In this document: piece after piece, positions 6,181 to 12,977 of the stretch
Numbering within the stretch: position 1 is the first letter of the stretch
How the letters are laid out: every line of letters begins with the position of its first letter
NCBI GenBank assembly: GCA_017458025.1
Contig: JAFTGG010000027.1
Coordinates: 1 to 13,505 of the forward strand
Reading direction: 5' to 3'
Source of the DNA: Oscillospiraceae bacterium
GTDB lineage: Bacteria; Bacillota; Clostridia; Oscillospirales; Oscillospiraceae
DNA: 13,505 bases
Program-made: the position numbers and the translations under genes
Notes under the pieces: model-generated
Databases searched by the model: none
What the model saw: the letters and a program-made list of their open reading frames with translations, nothing else
Told to the model about the DNA's origin: nothing

Positions 6181-7712
6181 TGGACGATAAAAGAACGATT
6201 GTCCTCGGCGAAAAGCTCTCCTTAGAGGATTTCGTCGACATTGCGCGCAACGGCGCGCTGGTAGAGTTTTCCTCCGCGTACCGCGAGCGCGTCGAGCGCT
6301 CGCGGGCGCTGGTGGAGCAGTGGGTCGCCGATCGCCGCGTCATGTACGGCGTAACGACCGGCTTCGGCGCGCTCTGCACCAAGGCCATCGACCCGCTGCA
6401 GACCGCCCGTCTGCAGGAGAACATCATTCTGACGCACTCGGTCTCCGTAGGCGAGCCGTTGAGCATCGAGCAGGTGCGCGCTACGATGCTCATGGTGCTA
6501 CAAAACCTCGGTCAGGGCTACAGCGGCGTGCGCATGATTCCGCTGGAATACTACCGCGACTTCCTCAATACCGGCCTGACGCCCTACGCGCCCGGCGACG
6601 GCAGCGTGGGCTACCTGTCTCCCGAGGCTCATATGGCGCTGGTGCTGCTCGGCAAGGGCAAGGCGTGGTATCAGGGCGAGCTGCTCTCCGGCGAAGAAGC
6701 GCTGCGCCGCGCGGGCATGGAACCGCTGGTGCTCAGCTCCAAGGAGGGGCTGGCTCTGATCTCCGGCACCACCTCCGCCACCGCGATGGCGGCGCTGAGC
6801 CTGTGGGATCTCGAAAAGGCGGCGCGCTCCGCGGACATTGTCGGCGCCATGTCGCTCGAAGCGCTCAAGGGCGTCATGAACGCCTTTGACCCGCGCGTCA
6901 TGTCCGTCCGTCCGCACAAGGAGCAGACGGACACGGCGGAGAATGTGCGCCGTATTCTGGACGGCTCCAAGCTCATCGAGAAGTACGCGGGCAGCCGCGT
7001 GCAGGACGCGTTGTCCCTGCGCTGTATCCCGCAGCTCCACGGCGCGGCAAAGCGCATGCTCGCCGACGCGCGCAGCGTCATCGAAACGGAGATGAACTCC
7101 TGCTGCGACAACCCGATCATCTGGCCCGGGGACGGCGAGCAGGAGGCGATTTCCGCCTGCAACGCGGACTCCTCCTATGTGGGCATGGAGATGGACGGCG
7201 CGTGCATCGCGGCGGTGTCGCTCGCCAAGATGTCCGAGCGGCGCAACAACCGCCTGATCGACGGCTCGCTCTCCGGCTATCCTTGGTTCTGCATCAGCGA
7301 GCCGGGGCTCAACTCCGGATTGATGATCCCGCAGTACACTCAGGCGGGCCTTATCAACCAGATGCGCATGCTCGCGACGCCGTCCTCCATCGACAACACG
7401 CCCACCTGCGGCAATCAGGAGGACTATGTCGCGATGGGCTACAACGCCTGCAGGAAGGCCGCCGGCATGGCGGAAAAGCTTGAGTATGTGCTGGCGATCG
7501 AGCTGCTCTCCGCGTTCGAGGTACAGCAGTTCGCCGATCCCGAGGTTCCGCGTTCCCCCGCGACCACGGCGGTACTGGGCGAGATCGGGAAGCATGTGCC
7601 GATGATGGAAGCGGACATGCTGCTGCATCCGCACATCGAGTATCTCAAGAATCTGATCCACTCCGGCGAGCTGATCCGGCTCGCGGAGAAGGTTGCCGGC
7701 ACGTTAAACTGA
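6180..7712 (+). CDS. HAL/PAL-fold lyase lacking the MIO tripeptide, paralog 1
   Basis: 510 residues, full length for the histidine/phenylalanine ammonia-lyase family. It keeps MYGVTTGFG (Tyr56 region), LTHSVSVGEP (His86), RVQDALSLRCIPQ (Gln275, Arg281), EPGLNSGLMIPQYT and GNQEDYVAM (Glu414). True HALs read GSVG-ASG-DLAPLAHM, in which Ala-Ser-Gly cyclises to MIO. Here the same place reads GSVG-YLSPEAHM (141-152), an exact three-residue deletion, so no MIO can form. Compared with Pseudomonas HAL, the residue equivalent to Asn195 is Ser195, Tyr280 is Leu278 and Phe329 is Ala329, so the pocket is remodelled. An ordinary ammonia-lyase reaction is therefore unlikely. With a betaine transporter directly upstream (one-base overlap), elimination of trimethylamine from an imidazole betaine, as in ergothionase, is my preferred inference. 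A non-catalytic partner of the next gene is the alternative. Confidence 0.8.
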   Translation: MDDKRTIVLGEKLSLEDFVDIARNGALVEFSSAYRERVERSRALVEQWVADRRVMYGVTTGFGALCTKAIDPLQTARLQENIILTHSVSVGEPLSIEQVRATMLMVLQNLGQGYSGVRMIPLEYYRDFLNTGLTPYAPGDGSVGYLSPEAHMALVLLGKGKAWYQGELLSGEEALRRAGMEPLVLSSKEGLALISGTTSATAMAALSLWDLEKAARSADIVGAMSLEALKGVMNAFDPRVMSVRPHKEQTDTAENVRRILDGSKLIEKYAGSRVQDALSLRCIPQLHGAAKRMLADARSVIETEMNSCCDNPIIWPGDGEQEAISACNADSSYVGMEMDGACIAAVSLAKMSERRNNRLIDGSLSGYPWFCISEPGLNSGLMIPQYTQAGLINQMRMLATPSSIDNTPTCGNQEDYVAMGYNACRKAAGMAEKLEYVLAIELLSAFEVQQFADPEVPRSPATTAVLGEIGKHVPMMEADMLLHPHIEYLKNLIHSGELIRLAEKVAGTLN

Positions 7713-7733
7713 CAGAAAAGGAGCGGAAAAGGA

Positions 7734-9290
7734 ATGGACGTCTCGATCAGAAACGCGCAAAGCGTGAAAAAGATCGTTCTGACCGACTGCATGCCCTCGC
7801 TGGAGGAATTTATCGCCGTGGCCAAATTCGGCGCGCAGGTCGAATTTGGCGAGGAAATGAAAAAAGCCGTGCTCGATAACCGCGCGCTGCTGGAAAAGTT
7901 TCTCGCGGAGGGGCGCATTATCTACGGCGTTACCACGGGCTTCGGAGAGAACGTGCGTTACACGATCTCTCCGGACGACGCTGAGACGCTGCAGGCGAAC
8001 ATCGTGCGCACACACGCCGTCGCCGTGGGCGAGCCGCTCGACCGCGAACAGACCCGCGCCGTCATGCTCATGACGATCCTCAACGCGGGCAAGGGCCACT
8101 CCGGTATCCGCCTCGAAACCTTGGAGCTGATCCGCCAGATGCTCAACAGGGATCTGCTGCCGTGGGCGCCATCCGAAGGCTCCGTCGGCTATCTCGGCGT
8201 CGAGGGCCACCTTGCCATGTCTTACATTGGCGAGGGCAAGATCTGGCGCGACGGCAAACCCGCTCCCGCGGCGGAGGTGCTGGAGCAGAACGGCCTCGCG
8301 CCGCTGCGGCTTTCCTATAAGGAAGGCCTGTCCATGCTCAACGGCACCATTACCGTAACCGCTCTCGGCCTGCTGGCGCTCTATGAGACGGCGCTTGCCG
8401 TTGAGAACGCGGAAGTCGCCGGCGCGATCTGCTACGAGGTGCTGCGCGGCACGGACAAGGCGCTCGACCCGCGTATCCACGCAGTCAAGCAGCATGGCGA
8501 GCAGATCGCGGCGGCGGACAACCTGCGCCGCATGCTCGCCGGCAGCGCCATCATAGAGCATTATCGCGACGCAAAGGTGCAGGACGCCTATGTGATGCGC
8601 TCTATGGCGCACATCCACGGCGCGGCGAAGAAGCTGGTCGCGGAAGCGCACGACGTAATTGTCGACGAGATGCACGGCGTCAGCGACAATCCTGAGCTCT
8701 TTGCCGAGGGCGGCGACGGCGTGGCGCTGATGTGCGGCAACTTTGACGGCAGCTTTGTCGGCTCTCACGCGGATATGCTGGCGATGGCGAGCGCGATCAT
8801 CGGCAAGCTGGTAGAGCGCGGGACCGACCGCATGGTCAACCGGAACCTGAACGACGGCCTGCCCGCGTTCCTTGTCTCCAATCCCGGGCTGAACAGCGGC
8901 TTCATGATCCCGCAGTACACCTCGGCGGGGTTGATGGCGGAGGTGCGCCACCTCGCCGTGCCCGCCACCGTCGACAGCGTTTCCACCAGTGCGAATCAGG
9001 AAGATCCCGTCTCCATGTCGTACTACGCCTCAAAGAAAGCGGGCGCCGCCGCGCGAAAGCTGCAGTATATGGTCGCCATCGAAATCTACACCGCGCTGCA
9101 GGCCATCGACTTCCTCAAGCCGCTGGAGCCGTCTCCCGCGCTTGCCGCGCTGCGGGACTCCGTGCGCGCGGACGTTCCTTTCGTGGACAGCGATCGTTAC
9201 CTCTATCCCGATATTGAATATCTGTACGACCGTGTCCGCGACCGTTCGCTGGTAGCGCTGGTCGAGCAGAAGATCGGAGCGCTCAGGTAA
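7734..9290 (+). CDS. HAL/PAL-fold lyase lacking the MIO tripeptide, paralog 2
   Basis: 518 residues, homologous to the preceding protein. It too lacks Ala-Ser-Gly: the loop reads GSVG-YLGVEGHL (149-160). Unlike paralog 1 it keeps nearly all other HAL active-site positions: Tyr64 (IYGVTTGFG), His94, Asn203 (MLNGT), Gln283, Tyr286 and Arg289 (KVQDAYVMR), Phe337 (GNF) and Glu423 (SANQEDPVSM). This argues for a functioning lyase acting on a histidine-like substrate whose leaving group needs no electrophilic cofactor, for example a trimethylammonium group. The precise substrate (ergothioneine, hercynine, other) is not shown by sequence. AAGGAG at 7718-7723 lies 10 bases before the ATG, and the gap from the upstream stop is 21 bases, so it is in the same operon. 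A strong hairpin 22 bases after its stop ends the unit. Confidence 0.8.
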   Translation: MDVSIRNAQSVKKIVLTDCMPSLEEFIAVAKFGAQVEFGEEMKKAVLDNRALLEKFLAEGRIIYGVTTGFGENVRYTISPDDAETLQANIVRTHAVAVGEPLDREQTRAVMLMTILNAGKGHSGIRLETLELIRQMLNRDLLPWAPSEGSVGYLGVEGHLAMSYIGEGKIWRDGKPAPAAEVLEQNGLAPLRLSYKEGLSMLNGTITVTALGLLALYETALAVENAEVAGAICYEVLRGTDKALDPRIHAVKQHGEQIAAADNLRRMLAGSAIIEHYRDAKVQDAYVMRSMAHIHGAAKKLVAEAHDVIVDEMHGVSDNPELFAEGGDGVALMCGNFDGSFVGSHADMLAMASAIIGKLVERGTDRMVNRNLNDGLPAFLVSNPGLNSGFMIPQYTSAGLMAEVRHLAVPATVDSVSTSANQEDPVSMSYYASKKAGAAARKLQYMVAIEIYTALQAIDFLKPLEPSPALAALRDSVRADVPFVDSDRYLYPDIEYLYDRVRDRSLVALVEQKIGALR

Positions 9291-9311
9291 GCATCGACAA
9301 AACATATTCAC

Positions 9312-9349
9312 GCGGGAAACGGCAGGTCAAAAGGCCTGCCGTTTCCCGC
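9312..9349 (+). terminator. Terminator hairpin of the transporter/lyase operon
   Basis: GCGGGAAACGGCAGG (9312-9326) pairs perfectly with CCTGCCGTTTCCCGC (9335-9349) across an 8-base loop. The 15-bp GC-rich stem begins 22 bases after the last stop codon. The T tract after it is short (ATTTGAT). Confidence 0.85.
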
Positions 9350-9373
9350 ATTTGATACTGATACTAGAATCTG

Positions 9374-9417
9374 ATCAAAAGCTTCCCAAGGCTTTTGATA
9401 ATATCCTGATTGGATAT
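9374..9417. repeat. Two small hairpins before the membrane-protein gene
   Basis: ATCAAAAGC (9374-9382) pairs with GCTTTTGAT (9391-9399), and ATATCC (9401-9406) pairs with GGATAT (9412-9417). The second covers the only possible TTG start of the next gene (9410-9412). No ribosome binding site is visible here. Confidence 0.4.
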
Positions 9418-10243
9418 CGGGAATATCAACCTTAATCTTATTGTAGTAGACAAATATCAGGACAGACATGATGCGCTCGCTTATGCCGCATATCTGTTTT
9501 CGGCCTATGGGTTGGCCGTCGCGCTGACGTGGGCGTTCCGCTCGCTGAAGGCCGCGATCTTAAACGCGGCATGGTTTCAACGGTTCATCGCGCTGCCGCT
9601 TGTCCGGCGTTGGCGGTCAGACGTCCGTTTTCGCACCCGCGTCTCGCTCTATTTCGGCTTGGCAATCAATTTGCTCTATGCGGTGATCAAATTGGTTTCC
9701 GGCGTCAGGTATCACACGTCTTGGTTTGTCGTGCTCGCCCTGTACTATGCGTTCCTTGCCGTGATGCGATTCGCCGTCCTCAGCTCGGCGCGGCGCGACC
9801 CACACGGGCAGGATCTGATCGCCGAATATCGCCGCTACCGCCTGTGCGGCATGATCCTGTTCGGTATGAACGCCGTGCTATCAGGTATGGTGGCATTCAT
9901 CATCGCGCACAACGCAAGCTATGAGTACCCGGGTACGCTGATTTTCCTGATGGCTGCCTACACTTTTTATATGTTTATTCTCGCCATCGTCAATCTGGTG
10001 CGGTTCCGTAAGTACGGCAGCCCGCTCCTCTCTGCGGTAAAAGCAATCGGCATGACCGCTGCGCTGGTGTCCATGCTGTCGCTGGAGACCGCCATGCTCG
10101 ACCAGTTCGGCGGCGACGATCCCGCACGGTTCCGTGCGACGATGATCGGCGTCACCGGCGCGGTGATTTGCGCGGTGGTGCTTATCATGTCCGTGGTGAT
10201 GATTGTCCGCTCGACACGTGCGCTGAAAAGCCTCACAAGATGA
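9410..10243 (+). CDS. Uncharacterised polytopic membrane protein, N-terminus probably incomplete
   Basis: 277 codons encode a hydrophobic protein with about seven predicted helices, near residues 23-43, 79-98, 104-124, 145-167, 175-198, 211-228 and 247-267. Cytoplasmic-looking basic stretches include VRRWRSDVRFRTR and EYRRYRLCG. It resembles a family of unnamed Firmicute membrane proteins I know only by appearance (SLYFGLAINLLYAVIKL, PGTLIFLMAAYTFYM). No function is claimed. The start is doubtful. A stop codon (9407-9409) lies directly before a TTG at 9410, no Shine-Dalgarno is present, and the next in-frame ATG (codon 119) is deep inside the protein. The first 20 residues look non-native before the first helix. 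A 5' deletion or frameshift is likely, or translation begins at the TTG. It lies alone between the operon terminator and the ABC cluster. Confidence 0.6.
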   Translation: MDIGNINLNLIVVDKYQDRHDALAYAAYLFSAYGLAVALTWAFRSLKAAILNAAWFQRFIALPLVRRWRSDVRFRTRVSLYFGLAINLLYAVIKLVSGVRYHTSWFVVLALYYAFLAVMRFAVLSSARRDPHGQDLIAEYRRYRLCGMILFGMNAVLSGMVAFIIAHNASYEYPGTLIFLMAAYTFYMFILAIVNLVRFRKYGSPLLSAVKAIGMTAALVSMLSLETAMLDQFGGDDPARFRATMIGVTGAVICAVVLIMSVVMIVRSTRALKSLTR

Positions 10244-10259
10244 TTGTTTTAACAAAACT

Positions 10260-10289
10260 CAAACAATTCTCTGACAATTCACAAACAAT
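10260..10289. promoter_or_regulatory. Direct repeats upstream of the ABC cluster, possible regulator site
   Basis: CAAACAAT occurs at 10260-10267 and 10282-10289, 22 bp apart, i.e. about two helical turns. CTGACA (10271-10276), a near-consensus -35, lies between them, although no good -10 follows (TGTATC at 10295-10300 after 18 bases is the best). ABC exporters of this type are commonly controlled by a two-component response regulator that binds such paired repeats. That regulator is not in the window. Confidence 0.3.
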
Positions 10290-10290
10290 C

Positions 10291-10330
10291 CTCCTGTATC
10301 TTAGGTTCCGTAAGACTGAGATACAGGGGG
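10291..10330 (+). promoter_or_regulatory. Leader hairpin holding the ribosome site of the first ABC gene
   Basis: CCTGTATCTTAG (10293-10304) pairs with CTGAGATACAGG (10316-10327) with one wobble and an 11-base loop; two or three further pairs extend the base. The Shine-Dalgarno AGGGGG (10325-10330), 10 bases before the ATG, lies in the right arm. An inner alternative stem, TCTTA/TAAGA (10299-10303 with 10311-10315), is also possible. Either an RNA switch that hides the ribosome site or a DNA operator dyad would explain it. Confidence 0.5.
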
Positions 10331-10340
10331 ATTCTCATTT

Positions 10341-11240
10341 ATGAACGCAATCGAGATAAGAGGGCTCAAGAAGTCCTTTCGCGGGTTGTACGCGCTGGAC
10401 GGCCTCGACATGACCGTGCCGGTCGGAGCAATCTACGGCTTTATCGGCGAGAACGGCAGCGGCAAGTCCACGACCGAAAAGCTGCTTTGCGGCCATCTGG
10501 TGCCGGACAGCGGGAAGATGAAGCTGTTCGGCAAGAGCTACAAGGACGCCGCCATCCGCTACCGCGTCGGCGCGCTGATCGAAAATACGGGATGCTTCCC
10601 GAACTCCAGCATCTATCAAAACCTGATGATGCAGGCGATCAATCTGACGCTGGACAATCCGAATGAGGAGATCCAACGCGTGTTGAAGATTGTCCGCATG
10701 GAGGACGAGGCGAAGCTCAAATTCAAGAAGTGTTCCCTCGGCATGAAGCAGCGCATCGGCATTGCAATGGCGCTGCTCGGCGATCCGGCGCTGCTCATCC
10801 TCGACGAGCCGATCAATGGCCTCGATACGGACGGTATGCGCATCATGCGCGAGATTTTGCTCGACATCACGCAGAATTGCGGCTGCACGGTGCTGATCTC
10901 CTCCCACATCCTCGGTGAGCTGGAGAAAATTGCCACACACTACGGCATCATCCGGCAAGGCAAAATGGTGCAGGAGCTGACCGCCGCCGAGATGGAGGGG
11001 CGCTGCCGGATGTTCACATCCATCAAGGCCGACGATATGCAGACGGCCTTCCTCACCCTGCGGCAGAAGTACGATAACGTCAAGGCCGAGGAAGGGTACG
11101 TTCGGGTTTACGACGTGAACGACACGGAGGGCATCGTGGACACGCTGATGAAAAGCGGCTGCATCCCCGGCGAGGTCACGAAGAACCGCATCGGGCTTGA
11201 GGAATACTACATCGACCTGATGAGCAAGAAGGGAGCGTAA
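10341..11240 (+). CDS. ABC transporter ATP-binding protein, BcrA/lantibiotic-export type (module 1)
   Basis: 299 residues, the length of BcrA-type ATPases, with a C-terminal extension of about 80 residues beyond the nucleotide-binding domain. Motifs seen are Walker A GENGSGKST (36-44), signature CSLGMKQR (131-138, the usual LSGGQ variant of this subfamily) and Walker B LLILDEP (151-157). ISSH, with the switch histidine, is at 187-190. The D-loop region reads INGLD rather than the common TNGLD. The ATPase would drive the membrane permease encoded one base downstream (TAA 11238-11240, ATG 11242). Such pairs export or flip peptide antibiotics such as bacitracin or lantibiotics and give self-protection or resistance. 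Substrate is not inferable here. The AGGGGG ribosome site lies in a leader hairpin. It is closely related to the second ATPase of the cluster. Confidence 0.92.
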   Translation: MNAIEIRGLKKSFRGLYALDGLDMTVPVGAIYGFIGENGSGKSTTEKLLCGHLVPDSGKMKLFGKSYKDAAIRYRVGALIENTGCFPNSSIYQNLMMQAINLTLDNPNEEIQRVLKIVRMEDEAKLKFKKCSLGMKQRIGIAMALLGDPALLILDEPINGLDTDGMRIMREILLDITQNCGCTVLISSHILGELEKIATHYGIIRQGKMVQELTAAEMEGRCRMFTSIKADDMQTAFLTLRQKYDNVKAEEGYVRVYDVNDTEGIVDTLMKSGCIPGEVTKNRIGLEEYYIDLMSKKGA

Positions 11241-11241
11241 C

Positions 11242-12057
11242 ATGGAAACGAGACTGGAACCCAAATTTGAGCGCCTGAGCGTTTCACGCCGCCTGCGCGG
11301 GATGCTGGGCGTAGACTTCTACCGCCTGTTCCATACGCCGATGTTCTACATCTTCCTCGCCATTGCCGCCATCATCCCCGCGATGGTACTCTCAACGGGC
11401 GGTCAGGACGGCGGCGCGGCGCTGTACACGAATACCTGGAACATCATCGCGGCGGACACGCCGCTCTACGTTGTCAGGGACATTGGCGACTACGCCAACA
11501 TGAACATGGTGTTCATCTTCGGCGGCATCATGGTGTCCATCTTCATCGGCCACGACTACCGCAGCGGCTATGTCAAACAGCTTTTCACCACACACGCGAA
11601 AAAACGCGACTACATGATGAGCAAATCCATCGTCTGCGCGTTCGCTATGGCGTGTATGTGCGGCACCTACTTGCTGGGAGGGGCCTTCGCGGGCATCCTG
11701 ACCGGCGCGTCCATGCGGGTCAACTTTGGTTCGCTGCTCGTCGCAATCCTCGGCAAGATGGTGATGAGCCTCGGCTGGGCGAGCCTCTATACCTTCCTCA
11801 ACGTGCTGTTCCGTCGACACTTCGGCATCTCCATCGCGTCCAGCTTTTTCCTCGGCACCGGCATCCCCATCATCGGCGCGGCGGCAATTCTTGGCAACAA
11901 CTCGGCGCTGAACGTGTTCCTCTATGGCTCGTCCGTCAACGCCTGCCTGTCGAGCAACCTCGTGACGCTGGGCACTTGCGTTGTGGTTTCGATTGCGTGG
12001 GCGATCATCTACAATCTGCTCGGCTCGGCGGTGCTCGCCCGCAGCGACGTGTACTAA
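11242..12057 (+). CDS. ABC-2 type permease (module 1)
   Basis: 271 residues with about six membrane helices (near 33-51, 87-104, 128-155, 165-188, 195-218 and 240-265), the layout of single-subunit ABC-2 permeases of the lantibiotic-immunity/BcrB type. A conserved cytoplasmic loop after helix 2, DYRSGYVKQLFTTHAKKRDY (105-124), is characteristic of these permeases and recurs in the second permease. An extracytoplasmic loop (about 52-86) follows helix 1. GGGAG at 11231-11235 lies 6 bases before the ATG, within the end of the ATPase gene. It should form the channel for the flanking ATPases; two half-transporters could combine as a heteromeric complex. Confidence 0.88.
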   Translation: METRLEPKFERLSVSRRLRGMLGVDFYRLFHTPMFYIFLAIAAIIPAMVLSTGGQDGGAALYTNTWNIIAADTPLYVVRDIGDYANMNMVFIFGGIMVSIFIGHDYRSGYVKQLFTTHAKKRDYMMSKSIVCAFAMACMCGTYLLGGAFAGILTGASMRVNFGSLLVAILGKMVMSLGWASLYTFLNVLFRRHFGISIASSFFLGTGIPIIGAAAILGNNSALNVFLYGSSVNACLSSNLVTLGTCVVVSIAWAIIYNLLGSAVLARSDVY

Positions 12058-12070
12058 GGAGGAATTTCCA

Positions 12071-12976
12071 ATGAACGCAATCGAAATCAGAAATTTGTCA
12101 AAGAGCTTTGGCAAGAAGCAAGCCGTGAGCGGCCTCAATATGACCGTTCCCGCAGGCGCGATCTACGGCTTTATCGGTGAGAACGGCTCCGGCAAATCCA
12201 CCACCGAGAAGATGATTTGCGGACTGCTGCACCCGAACGGCGGAACAATTAGGCTCTACGGCAAGGACTATACCGACGCCGAAGTCAGAGCGAAGATCGG
12301 CGTATTGATCGAAGCGCCGGGCTGCTTTCCGAACCTGAGCGTGTGGAACAACATGATGATCCAAGCCGACAACCTCGGCATCAAGCAGCCGCAGCAGGAA
12401 ATCGCGAAGGTGTTGAAAACGGTACGCATGGAGGGCGCGGCGTCCAACAAATACAAAAACTGCTCGCTTGGTATGAAGCAGCGCATCGGTATTGCGATGG
12501 CGCTGCTGGGGCACCCCGCGCTGCTGGTGCTGGACGAGCCGATCAACGGCCTCGACGCGGACGGTATGCGCATTATGCGTGAGGTGCTGACCGACATTAC
12601 CAACGATGGGCAATGCACCGTCCTGATTTCCTCCCACATCCTCGGGGAGCTGGAGAAGATCGCCACGCACTACGGCGTCATCCGCAAGGGCCGGATGCTC
12701 AAAGAAATGACCGCCGCCGAGCTGGACACGAGCTGCCGCACCTATATCGCGTTGCAGACGAAGGAAGCGGACAAGGCAAAATGGCTGCTCGGCAAGCATT
12801 ACAAGCGCGTCGGGGCGGACGAGAGCGGCTGGCTCCGCGTCTATGACGCCGCGACGCCGGAGGAGATTGTATCTCTGCTGTATGAAAACGGCGTCACGTT
12901 GAGCGAAATCAAAACGGCAAAGATCGGTCTGGAAGAATACTACATTGATCTGATAAACGAAACGGAGGGCAGATAG
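12071..12976 (+). CDS. ABC transporter ATP-binding protein, BcrA/lantibiotic-export type (module 2)
   Basis: 301 residues from ATG 12071, which has AAGGAGG overlapping the upstream stop codon, 8 bases before it. The frame is open further upstream, but only as antisense-free overlap with the permease gene, so the later start is preferred. Both ATPases begin MNAIEIR, and all motifs sit at the same residue numbers as in module 1: GENGSGKST 36-44, CSLGMKQR 131-138, LLVLDEP 151-157 and ISSH 187-190. The C-terminal 80 residues diverge more than the catalytic domain but share IGLEEYYIDL. It is clearly a tandem duplicate of the first ATPase. It pairs with the permease starting one base after its TAG. 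Confidence 0.92.
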   Translation: MNAIEIRNLSKSFGKKQAVSGLNMTVPAGAIYGFIGENGSGKSTTEKMICGLLHPNGGTIRLYGKDYTDAEVRAKIGVLIEAPGCFPNLSVWNNMMIQADNLGIKQPQQEIAKVLKTVRMEGAASNKYKNCSLGMKQRIGIAMALLGHPALLVLDEPINGLDADGMRIMREVLTDITNDGQCTVLISSHILGELEKIATHYGVIRKGRMLKEMTAAELDTSCRTYIALQTKEADKAKWLLGKHYKRVGADESGWLRVYDAATPEEIVSLLYENGVTLSEIKTAKIGLEEYYIDLINETEGR

Positions 12977-12977
12977 C

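Noticed and set aside
7704..8951. Long minus-strand open frame opposite the second lyase
   Set aside because: Composition is that of an antisense shadow (His/Arg/Asp/Val-rich), and the sense strand is clearly the lyase gene.
6180..9290. Annotation of the two lyases as histidine ammonia-lyase (hutH)
   Set aside because: Both lack the Ala-Ser-Gly that builds MIO, and no other hut genes (hutU, hutI, hutG) are nearby.
11981..12070. Longer N-terminus for the second ATPase
   Set aside because: The extra codons overlap the permease gene in another phase; the ATG at 12071 has an ideal ribosome site and aligns with the first ATPase's N-terminus.
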